Shown piece after piece: positions 17,655 through 25,397 of a DNA stretch of 64,000 nt. The first letter of the stretch is position 1, and each line of letters opens with the position of its first letter. The stretch lies in the NCBI RefSeq assembly GCF_011090165.1, contig NZ_JAADJT010000008.1, forward strand, positions 124,001-188,000. Direction: 5' to 3'. The position numbers and the translations under genes were made by a program. The notes below the pieces were generated by a model. The model worked only from the letters and a program-made list of their open reading frames with translations. It ran no database searches and was not told where the DNA came from. Origin of the DNA: Duganella aceris. GTDB lineage: Bacteria > Pseudomonadota > Gammaproteobacteria > Burkholderiales > Burkholderiaceae_D.

Positions 17655-18798
17655 ATGAAAAAAATACTTCAGCTCGTAGGGTGCCTGGCGCTGTCGGTGG
17701 CGGTGACCGCCGCCGCGGCGGAACAGGTCACCGTCCAGCATCGCCGCCGGCGCCGCCGGTCCCACCTTCGACCGGCATATCTTCGGCCGGTTCGCCGAGC
17801 ATTTGGGCCACGGCGTGTATGGCGGCGTCCGGGTCGGCGGCGATTCCACCATCCCCAACACGCGCGGCATCCGCAACGATGTGGTGGCGGCGCTTCAGCC
17901 GCGACTACAATCCGCATCAGCAGATGCGGCAGATCGCGGTCGGGCCGGACGGCGCCAAGACCGAGTACACCGAGACCATCATGCGCGCCTGGAAGAACAA
18001 GGTGTGGAGCTGGAACATCGACGGTTTGTCGCTGCACTCGAACACGCTGAACGGCTGGCCGCCGTCGGTCAAGGCCACCCGCTTCGGCGAAGCGGAGTAT
18101 GCCCGCTTCATCCAGCAGACGCTGGGCATGGATGGACTGATCCGCAAGCATGCGGCCATCATGGACCGCTACGATCCGCAGAAGAAGGTGGCGCTGGTGG
18201 TCGATGAATGGGGCTAGTGGCTGGCGCCGACGCCGGGCACCGATCCGGGCTTCCCGATGCAGCAGAATTCGCAGCGCGACGCCATCGTCGCCGCGCTCAA
18301 CCTGAACATCTTCGCGCGCCGCGCGGCGCGGGTGCGGATGGCCAACATCGCGCAGATGATCAACGTGCTGCAGGCGATGATCCGACCGACCAGGAGAAGA
18401 TGGTGCTGACGCCGACCTATCACGTGTTCCGCATGTATCTGCCGTTCCAGGACGCGACGCTGGTGCCGGCCAGCTTCAGCGCCGGCACCTACCGCCACGG
18501 CAAGCACGCGATGCCGCGCGTGGATGCGATGGCGGCGCGCGACGCCAGCGGCAAGTTGTGGGTCGCGCTGACCAACATCGACTACAACCTTCCGTTGGAG
18601 ATCGCGCTGGCGGTCAAGGGTGGGGCGGTGAGCGAGGTGTCGGGCCAGGTGTTGTCCGCGCCGCGTGCCGACAGCGTCAACACCTTCGCCGCGCCGGACG
18701 TGGTGACGCCGGCCGCGCTGGACGTCAAGCTGGTGCGCGGCAAGCCGGTGCTGACGCTGGCGCCGCGCCCGTTGGCGGTGATCGCCGTGAGCCAATAA
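17655..18798 (+). pseudogene. GH51 alpha-L-arabinofuranosidase remnant
   Basis: It starts with an intact signal peptide (MKKILQLVGCLALSVAVTAA). Pieces of a GH51 enzyme follow in shifting frames: FDRHIFGRFAEHLGHGVYGG, IPNTRGIRNDVVAAL, then a large deletion that removes the region with the acid/base Glu, then DGLSLHSNT, YDPQKKVALVVDEWG with the nucleophile Glu, an in-frame TAG stop at 18214, and QQNSQRDAIVAALNLNIF. Another frameshift occurs near 18375, and the C-terminal jelly-roll follows (LTPTYHVFRMYLPFQ). At least four lesions make it dead. It shows that arabinan side-chain degradation was once encoded beside the GH28 locus. Confidence 0.88.
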
Positions 18799-18844
18799 GG
18801 CTGGTGGGCGAGGTGGTGTTCTGACTTCCATCCTTAGAAAAGGA

Positions 18845-19110
18845 TCATCGCTGATCGGCGGGTATGTGCTGCCGGGCACGGCGCTTGCGTTGCGCGCCGC
18901 GCGGCAGACATCGGCCAGCAGCCAGGTATCAGTTCCCGGCACGCGCAGGCACACGGCTTTCCAAGCGTTGCGGTTGCCACTACCAAACAGATTTGCGAAG
19001 CACGACGGCGAGATGGCATGCTCGCCATATTTTGATTTCCGCCCCGGCCACCACGGCGAAATACTGCTGGCGGCCGACAGCCGCCGCCGCTGGTGCCGTT
19101 CCCGACGATG
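18845..19110 (-). pseudogene. Truncated, frameshifted copy of the RAMA-like gene
   Basis: The reverse strand repeats the 15751-16536 gene. QQYFAVVAGAEIK continues, after one extra A near 19028, as YGEHAISPSCFANLFGSG, NRNAWKAV and LLADVCRAA. A two-base insertion near 18887 then shifts into the basic tail RKRRARQHIPADQR and a TGA at 18845. The N-terminal 70 residues are missing, and the long Pro/Gln linker of the first copy is absent. Because the two copies have different lengths in the tail, the linker may have been inserted in copy one or lost from this one. Confidence 0.75.
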
Positions 19111-19124
19111 TGATTGGCGTAGCC

Positions 19125-19754
19125 TCAACTCTCCCAGTATCCCCGCCGCAAGGCTTTCATCACCGCGTGGGTGCGGTCGCGGGCGTCGAGTTTCATCAAG
19201 ATCGTTTTCATGTGGGCCTTGATGGTGTCCTCGCGCAAGCCGAGTTCGATGCCCACGCGCTGGTTCGACCTGCCGCCGGCGACCAGCCGCAGCACTTCGA
19301 TTTCCCGCTTGCTCAGCGAGTCGGACTGGAAGCTGCGGGCCAGGCTGCAGGCCACCTGCGGCGGCAACTCGCGCTTGCCGGCATGAATGGCGATGATGTA
19401 GTCGCTCAGATCGGTGCGGGCCAGGTTCTTGAGGATGTAGCCGCTGGCGCCCGCCTGCAGGCTGCGGGTCACCTGCACATCGCCGTCGAAGGTCGACAGA
19501 ATGATGATCAGCGCCTGCGGATCGAGATGGCGTATGGCCTTGGTCGCCTCGATGCCGTTGACGCCGGGCATTTGCAGATCCATCAGCGTGACGCTGGGCC
19601 GGCGCTGCTGGAACAGTTCCACGGCGGCGGCGCCGTCGTTCGCCTCGGCCACCACGCAGAAGCGCGGATCGGACGCCAGCACGGCGGCGATTCCGCTGCG
19701 CAGCAGGGGGTGATCGTCGGCGATCATCACGCTAATCGGCAGGTCTCTTTTCAT
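19125..19754 (-). CDS. NarL/FixJ-type response regulator
   Basis: A 209-residue two-component regulator. The receiver domain spans residues 5-125, with acidic pair D13/D14, phosphoacceptor D59 (LMDLQMPG), T/S near residue 87 and K near residue 109. A LuxR-type helix-turn-helix spans residues 145-205 (LSKREIEVLRLVAGGRSNQR). The ATG at 19754 follows AAAGGATG; upstream in-frame ATGs have no such signal. The likely partner is the propeller histidine kinase at 20864-23827, with a LysR gene in between on the other strand. Likely targets are the pectin genes nearby. Confidence 0.88.
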   Translation of the reverse strand: MKRDLPISVMIADDHPLLRSGIAAVLASDPRFCVVAEANDGAAAVELFQQRRPSVTLMDLQMPGVNGIEATKAIRHLDPQALIIILSTFDGDVQVTRSLQAGASGYILKNLARTDLSDYIIAIHAGKRELPPQVACSLARSFQSDSLSKREIEVLRLVAGGRSNQRVGIELGLREDTIKAHMKTILMKLDARDRTHAVMKALRRGYWES

Positions 19755-19849
19755 ATCGTCCCATCCTTTCCCCGCAACTTTACCATTCGCCGCCCGGGCC
19801 GGCATCACTCTATGGGGTGTAACCCGAAAGTGCATTGTTGCCCGATATT

Positions 19850-19887
19850 TTGTGCGGAATAATGATCTCCGCACAATCATGTGCGGA
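19850..19887. promoter_or_regulatory. Three-half-site operator between response regulator and LysR gene
   Basis: A perfect 9-base inverted repeat, TTGTGCGGA (19850-19858) and TCCGCACAA (19868-19876), is followed by a third half-site TGTGCGGA (19880-19887). It lies 29 bases before the LysR start and about 95 bases before the divergent response-regulator start. LysR proteins typically bind such paired recognition and activation sites. Confidence 0.7.
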
Positions 19888-19915
19888 CTGTAAGGTATCT
19901 CGTCAGGAGCAGGCC

Positions 19916-20860
19916 ATGGATCAGATTCACCTAATGAATGTGTTTGTCAGTGTCGGCGAGGGCAAGAGCTTTGCGGCGGCCGCGCGCCGGCTCGATCTGT
20001 CCCCGGCGGCCGTCACCCGCGCCATCTCGGGGCTGGAGGATCAGCTGGGCGTGGAATTACTGTTGCGCACGACCCGCAACGTCCGGCTGACCGAGGCCGG
20101 CACCCGCTACCTCGACGACTGCCGCGGCATCCTGGCCAGCATCGCCGACGCGAACGAGGCCGCCGCCGCCGTCAACTCCGAGCTGAAGGGGAATTTGTCG
20201 GTGGCGGCGTCCGACGCGTTCGGCAAGGACTTCATCATGCCGTGCATCGTCAAATTCCTCAACCGCTATCCGGAAGTGGAGGTGTCGGCGTATTTCCTGG
20301 ACCGGGTGGTGAATCTGGTGGAGGAGGGGATGGATGTGGCGGTGCGCATCGGCCACCAGCCGGACTCCAGCCTGAAGGCGCTCAGGGTGGGGCAGGTGCG
20401 GCCGGTGTTGTGCGCCTCGCCCGGCTACCTGGCGCGGAACGGCCTGCCGCTGCACCCGGCGGACTTGCTGCGGCACACGATGATCGCGGCCAGCGGCGTG
20501 TCGCCGCGTGTCGAGTGGAAGTTCGGCGCGCAGGATGATCCCACCGTGGTGCGCATCAAGCCGCGCCTGACCATCACCAGCAGCGAGGCGGCGATCGACG
20601 CGGCGGTGGCCGGCCTGGGGATATGCCGGCTGCTGTCATGCCAGGTGGGCAACGAGGTCGGCGACGGCCGCCTCCAGCTCATCCTGGCGAATTACGAAGA
20701 GGCGCCGCTGCCGGTGTACGTGCTGCACCGGGGGAACAAGTTCGGCGCATCCAAGGTGCGCAAATTCATCGACCTGCTGGTCGAGCACCTGCGCACGCAT
20801 GCCTCGCTCAACGCCGGCCAGGCCATGCAAGAGCGCAAGCATGAATTGATCTGCGCGTGA
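19916..20860 (+). CDS. LysR-family transcriptional regulator
   Basis: A 314-residue regulator. The winged helix-turn-helix lies at residues 4-62 (FVSVGEGKSFAAAARRLDLS, then SGLEDQLGVELLLRTTRNV), followed by a periplasmic-binding-like effector domain (about residues 90-295). It resembles the CrgA/AaeR-like subgroup (AVRIGHQPDSSLKALRVGQV). The ATG at 19916 is preceded by CAGGAG. It is transcribed divergently from the response regulator and convergently with the kinase, whose stop lies three bases away. Three matching half-sites just upstream imply autoregulation. The effector is unknown. Confidence 0.88.
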   Translation: MDQIHLMNVFVSVGEGKSFAAAARRLDLSPAAVTRAISGLEDQLGVELLLRTTRNVRLTEAGTRYLDDCRGILASIADANEAAAAVNSELKGNLSVAASDAFGKDFIMPCIVKFLNRYPEVEVSAYFLDRVVNLVEEGMDVAVRIGHQPDSSLKALRVGQVRPVLCASPGYLARNGLPLHPADLLRHTMIAASGVSPRVEWKFGAQDDPTVVRIKPRLTITSSEAAIDAAVAGLGICRLLSCQVGNEVGDGRLQLILANYEEAPLPVYVLHRGNKFGASKVRKFIDLLVEHLRTHASLNAGQAMQERKHELICA

Positions 20861-20863
20861 GCC

Positions 20864-23827
20864 CTAGGCCAGGGCCTCGAAGTAAGCCAGGTTATTGTTG
20901 AGCGTCAGCTCCATCGTCGTGCCCTTGCCGCTCTTGCCGCTGATGCTCAATCGGGCGCCGATGCGCAGGGCGCGCTCGCGCAGGCCGATGATGCCCCAGT
21001 GCTGCGCCTTGATGCGGTCCGCCACTTCGGCGTCGTCGATGCCGCGTCCGTTGTCGACCACGCGCAGCACCAGCACGGCGCTGCCGTAGTCCAGGCTGAC
21101 CATGACCGCGCTGGCCTGCGCGTGCTGGAAGGCGTTGTGCATCGCCTCCTGGCCGATCGCGCACATATCCTCCAGGATGCTCGGCTCCAGCGCGTGGCGC
21201 TTGCCGCTCACCGCCAGCGTGAAGGCGGTGCCGGTGTAGATGGCCGACAGCATCTCGCCGGTGCGGGTCAGGCATTGCTCGATATCGGGACCGTTGCGCA
21301 GCTGTTGCACCTGGCGCCGCCCCTCATCGATCGCATGGTCGGCGTTCTGCAGGATTTTCTCCAGCCGCTCGCGCGGCTCGCTGCCTCCCGGCAGCTTGAG
21401 CGCGACATGGTGCACATGCAGAATCAGCGCCTGCACCGTTTGCAGGATGGTGTCGTGCAAGGTGCGCGCGATGCGTTCCCGTTCGTCCTGGCGCACCTGC
21501 AACTGGTGCGAGATGGCGTCGGTGGCGTTCTTCAGCCGGTATTTATACACGCTGTACAGGACCAGCAGGCCGGCGCCGACGCAGGCCAGCTTGAACCACC
21601 AGGTTTGCGTCACGGTGGGGGCGACCTCCAGTTCCATCGCGGCGACGGCGTCGCTGACGATGCCGTCTTCGTTCACCGCGCGCGCCTGGAACACGTAGCG
21701 GCCGGGCTCGATGTTGTTGTAGTAGGCGGCGCGGCGCGTGCCGGCGTCCTGCCATTGCTGGTCGACGCCCTGCAATTGGTACTGGAAGCGAATCGCCTCC
21801 GGCTTGCGCAATCCCGGCGCCGTGTACTGGATATTGAAGTTGCGCGAATCCGGCGGCAACAGCAGCCGGCCGCCGGCGGGATGGCTGCCGGCGTCCGTGT
21901 TCACGCGCAGCAGCCGCACCGTGGGCTTGACCGTATTGGGCCGCAGCGCCTTGGTGTCCAGCCGCACCGTGCCGCCGGTGGCGCGGAACCATAGTTGGCC
22001 GTTGCCGGCGTTGAACACCGAGGGCAGGCGGTTGACGATCGCGGCCCGGCCCGGATAGCCTTCCAGCGCGTCGATCACCTCGTACACCAGCGGCGTGGAC
22101 GGCTGGCGCACCGACGCTTCCCACGCATCGCGGCGGATGTGCACCACGCCGCGCGCGCCGTTGAGCCAGCGGTCGCCTTCCGGCGTGATCGCCATGCCGG
22201 TCACGTTGCGCAGGACTTCCGCATCATGCGGCGCCAGCGCTTCGAATTTCTGGCCGCGCAGCACGGCGATGCCGCGGTCGCCGCCGATCACCATCTGCGG
22301 CCCGGGGAAGATGCCCGATTCCTGGCCCACCATGCCGATGTCGTAGCGGGTCAGCTTGTCGTTGTCGTACAGGCTGAGGAAACCGTCGCTGTGGCTCAGC
22401 CACATCTGTCCGGTGCCGCCCGCCGCCGTCATATTGATGCGCTTGGGCAGCTTGAACGCCGAGCGCGGCTTCCACTCGCCGTTGACCCGGCCCATCAGGC
22501 CGGTCTGGGCCGAGGCCATCCACAGCACCTTGCCGTCGTCGGTGATGCCGAGCACGTGCAGGTCGGCCGGCTTGCCGCCCGGCGCGGGCAGGGGAATGCG
22601 GCTGGAGCGGCCCTGGTAAATCCGTTCGATGTCGCGTTTTCCCGCCAGCAGCAAGGCGCCGTCGCGGTCGGTGATGAGCGCGCTGACGTCGCGCCGGGGA
22701 TCGGCCACCGCCGTGCCGTCCTCCGCGAGATGCCAGAGCCGGTTGTGCTCCTCTTCGCGCATCCACAGCCGGCCTTCGCTGTCCTTGACCATGGTGGAGA
22801 TCACCGAGGGCGCGGCCAGCGGCAAGGGCAGCAGCTTGTTTTCGCGGAAGCGGTCCAGGCCGGACGCGGTCATCACCCAGATATTGCCTTCGCGGTCTTC
22901 CATGACTTCCGTGGTCGGCATGGCGCTCAGCTGCCAGCTTTGATCCAGGCGGTCGGTCGCCAGCCCGGCGACGTTGATCGGCTGGCTGGGCAAGTCGCCG
23001 GCGCGCGCGATGCGGCACAGGCCGCGCGGACAATGCGGCGCCCAGAAATTGCCGTCGCGGTCGAATTGTCCGGAGGAGCGGGATTGCAGGTGGTTGAACT
23101 CCGGCGAACGCGGCAGGGCGGCGCCGGCCGCCGGCGCCGCCACCGGATACAGCGTGCCGTCGGCGCTGGTCCAGATGCGGCCGTCCGGGGACTGGATCAG
23201 CGGCCCGCGCTTGCCGCGATCCGGCATCCGCATCAATTTCCCGCTGTTGCGGTCGTAGCGGTACAACCCTTGCCCGTCGGCGTACCAGACCCGGTCGTAC
23301 TGGTCGACCAGCACCTGGGAGGCCAGCGTTGCCCAGTCCGGGCTGCTGCCGATGTTTTCCCACTGGCCCTTGCGGTGGCGGAACAGCCCCTTCATGCTGA
23401 CCGCCCAGATCGCACCCTCGCGGTCGGCCATCATGCCGCTGAAGTTGCCCATGCGGTAGGTGTCTTCATTGCCGGCCAGTTCGGTGGTGCTGCCGTCGGG
23501 ATGCAGCGCGATCAGGCCGTCCCACACGAAGGCGATCAGCAGATCGCCGTTGGCCAGCGCGCTCAGGGAATTGATGCGGCTGGACTTGAGCGGCACGCGT
23601 TCGAAGCTGATGCCGTCGAAACGGTACAAGCCGTCGGTGGTGCCGAGCCACAGCCAGCCGTCGACGGTCTGCGCCATGCAGCGGACGTCGGAGGGGATGC
23701 CGTCCTTCTCGCTCCAGCTGGCGTGGTTGAGATTGCCGAGCTTGATGGCCGGATTCAGCGCCAGCGCGCATTGGCACCATAGCGTCAGCACCAGTCCAAC
23801 CGTCAGCCTTCTCAAACGCTTGGACAT
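20864..23827 (-). CDS. Sensor histidine kinase with periplasmic two-component propeller
   Basis: A 987-residue membrane sensor. A signal peptide leads into two seven-bladed Reg_prop propellers (residues about 30-640, repeats such as DREGAIWAVSMKGLFRHRKG and DREGNIWVMTASGLDRFREN). A Y_Y_Y domain (about 645-730), one transmembrane helix (WWFKLACVGAGLLVLYSVY), a HisKA_3 dimerisation domain with H791 (RTLHDTILQTVQ) and a HATPase_c domain (NAFQHAQA; DNGRGI; GLRERA) follow. The ATG at 23827 has AGAGGA upstream. The architecture parallels glycan-sensing hybrid regulators of Bacteroidetes, but the receiver part is separate here (19125-19754). It lies 43 bases downstream of the GH28 gene, so the two are probably cotranscribed. 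Sensing of a pectin oligosaccharide is inferred. Confidence 0.88.
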   Translation of the reverse strand: MSKRLRRLTVGLVLTLWCQCALALNPAIKLGNLNHASWSEKDGIPSDVRCMAQTVDGWLWLGTTDGLYRFDGISFERVPLKSSRINSLSALANGDLLIAFVWDGLIALHPDGSTTELAGNEDTYRMGNFSGMMADREGAIWAVSMKGLFRHRKGQWENIGSSPDWATLASQVLVDQYDRVWYADGQGLYRYDRNSGKLMRMPDRGKRGPLIQSPDGRIWTSADGTLYPVAAPAAGAALPRSPEFNHLQSRSSGQFDRDGNFWAPHCPRGLCRIARAGDLPSQPINVAGLATDRLDQSWQLSAMPTTEVMEDREGNIWVMTASGLDRFRENKLLPLPLAAPSVISTMVKDSEGRLWMREEEHNRLWHLAEDGTAVADPRRDVSALITDRDGALLLAGKRDIERIYQGRSSRIPLPAPGGKPADLHVLGITDDGKVLWMASAQTGLMGRVNGEWKPRSAFKLPKRINMTAAGGTGQMWLSHSDGFLSLYDNDKLTRYDIGMVGQESGIFPGPQMVIGGDRGIAVLRGQKFEALAPHDAEVLRNVTGMAITPEGDRWLNGARGVVHIRRDAWEASVRQPSTPLVYEVIDALEGYPGRAAIVNRLPSVFNAGNGQLWFRATGGTVRLDTKALRPNTVKPTVRLLRVNTDAGSHPAGGRLLLPPDSRNFNIQYTAPGLRKPEAIRFQYQLQGVDQQWQDAGTRRAAYYNNIEPGRYVFQARAVNEDGIVSDAVAAMELEVAPTVTQTWWFKLACVGAGLLVLYSVYKYRLKNATDAISHQLQVRQDERERIARTLHDTILQTVQALILHVHHVALKLPGGSEPRERLEKILQNADHAIDEGRRQVQQLRNGPDIEQCLTRTGEMLSAIYTGTAFTLAVSGKRHALEPSILEDMCAIGQEAMHNAFQHAQASAVMVSLDYGSAVLVLRVVDNGRGIDDAEVADRIKAQHWGIIGLRERALRIGARLSISGKSGKGTTMELTLNNNLAYFEALA

Positions 23828-23870
23828 GTACCGGTCCTCTGTGATCAAAAAGCTATTTTACTTCACCTCC

Positions 23871-25283
23871 TCAAGCGTTGTTGATGAATCCCTCGACGTT
23901 ATCGGTGCGTATCGCTTGTTCCAGCAGCTTCGTCACTTTGATGTTGGCGAGCGAGACATTCTTCACGGGCATGTCCTTCTCCGCCTTGATGCGGCAGACG
24001 AAGGCCGCCTCGCCGATCTCGATATTGCTGACATGCAGACCCTCGATCGGCGTCAGGCGGCGTTCGTAGGTCGGCACCAGGTCGCGCCACTGGTAGAGCA
24101 CATCGGTCTCGACGCTGAGCGCGCCGCCGGCGATCCGGGTGGCGCTGACGTTGGAGACGAAGATGTTCTTGACGTAGCCGCCGCGCCGCTCGTTGGTCTT
24201 GACGAACAGGATGTTGTTGATTTCGCTGCGCCGGGTGGAGTTCTCCTGATCGAAATGGCAGTTGTCGACGAAGACGTTTTCCACGCCGCCCGACAGCTCG
24301 CTGCCGATCGCCATCAGCTGATGGCCGTTCTTGATCCGGCAGTTGCGCATGACGATATTCCGCGAAGGCATGCCGATGCGCCAGGCATCCTGGTCGCGTC
24401 CGGACTTGACCGAGATCGCATCGTCGCCCTGGTCGAAGACGCAGTCCTCGATCAACACGTTCTGGCTCATCTCCGGATCGACGCCGTCGTTGTTGTGGCC
24501 GTTCGCCGTGATCTTGACGCGGCGGATGACGACGTCGCGGCACAGATACGGATGCAGCACCCAGAACGGGCTGTCGACGATGCTGATGTCTTCGATCAGC
24601 ACATTGCGGCAGCGGTTGAACTGCACGAACTGCGGCCGCAGGTTCGCGTTGTCGCCGACCATCCGGCGCTCGCCCACCGGAACGCTTTTGGCGGCCATGT
24701 GATACAGGCGCACCAGCGCGTCCATGTGCGGCTTGGGACGCGCGTACCAGATTTTCCAGACGTCGAGCTTGGCGGTCAGCGTGCCCTCGCCGGTGAGCGC
24801 CACGTTGTCGCAGTCGTAGGCGTACACCAGTGGCGAGTAGTTGTAGCACTCCAGACCCTCCCAGCTGGTGAAGACCGCCGGCAGATACTCTTCAGGGCGC
24901 TCGGAAAACAGCAAGGTCGCGCCGCGCGCGACATGCAGGTTGACGTTGCTCTTCAAATGTATTTTGCCGGTCAGCCAGACCCCGGCCGGGACCACCACGA
25001 TGCCGGCCCCGGCCTGATTGGCGGCCGCGATCGCCTGCGCGATCGCCGCGCTGGTCTTGCGCAGGTCGCCCTGCACGGCGCCGAAGTCGGTGATGAGGAA
25101 GCTCGGGCTGGACGAGAAATCCGGCACGTCGATGCCGGGCATGTCGAAAGGCGCCGTGGCGCGGACCCGTTTGTAGCTCAGTTTGTTCGCCGCAGGCGCC
25201 CGCAGCGGCGCGCAGCCGACCAGCAGCGGCGCCGCCAAACCGGCCAGCACGGCCTTTCTGCGGGAGAGGGAGATGGTAGCCAT
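23871..25283 (-). CDS. GH28 polygalacturonase-family exported lipoprotein
   Basis: A 470-residue right-handed beta-helix enzyme. The GH28 catalytic set is visible: D266 (NNDGVDP), D287/D288 (QGDDAIS), H321 (NGHQ in place of the usual GHG) and the RIK motif near the C-terminus. The N-terminus has a twin-arginine-like SRRKAVLAG and a lipobox LLVGC, so export by Tat and lipid anchoring are likely. Function: hydrolysis of alpha-1,4 galacturonosyl linkages, probably exo-acting on oligogalacturonides or rhamnogalacturonan pieces. It sits downstream of a TonB receptor and upstream of the sensor kinase. A strong terminator separates it from the receptor gene. Confidence 0.9.
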   Translation of the reverse strand: MATISLSRRKAVLAGLAAPLLVGCAPLRAPAANKLSYKRVRATAPFDMPGIDVPDFSSSPSFLITDFGAVQGDLRKTSAAIAQAIAAANQAGAGIVVVPAGVWLTGKIHLKSNVNLHVARGATLLFSERPEEYLPAVFTSWEGLECYNYSPLVYAYDCDNVALTGEGTLTAKLDVWKIWYARPKPHMDALVRLYHMAAKSVPVGERRMVGDNANLRPQFVQFNRCRNVLIEDISIVDSPFWVLHPYLCRDVVIRRVKITANGHNNDGVDPEMSQNVLIEDCVFDQGDDAISVKSGRDQDAWRIGMPSRNIVMRNCRIKNGHQLMAIGSELSGGVENVFVDNCHFDQENSTRRSEINNILFVKTNERRGGYVKNIFVSNVSATRIAGGALSVETDVLYQWRDLVPTYERRLTPIEGLHVSNIEIGEAAFVCRIKAEKDMPVKNVSLANIKVTKLLEQAIRTDNVEGFINNA

Positions 25284-25306
25284 GGATTTTTTCCTGTGTC
25301 ACATGT

Positions 25307-25338
25307 AAAAAAAGAGTCCGATGCGCGGCACCGGACTC
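25307..25338 (-). terminator. Intrinsic terminator between receptor and GH28 genes
   Basis: Read on the minus strand: stem GAGTCCG/CGGACTC with inner TGC/GCA pairing, followed by seven T residues. It begins 60 bases after the receptor stop and ends 24 bases before the GH28 start. Another strong hairpin, GAACGC/GCGTTC (25345-25373), lies between it and the receptor stop. GH28-kinase expression therefore needs read-through or a promoter hidden in this gap. Confidence 0.85.
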
Positions 25339-25397
25339 AAACAAGAACGCAGGCGCTGGAGGCGCATGCGTTCCGCCTGGAGGGAGACTCCGCCAGG

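Noticed and set aside
20999..23782. Long plus-strand frames across the histidine kinase
   Set aside because: Shadow coding of the kinase gene; no ribosome sites or recognisable motifs.
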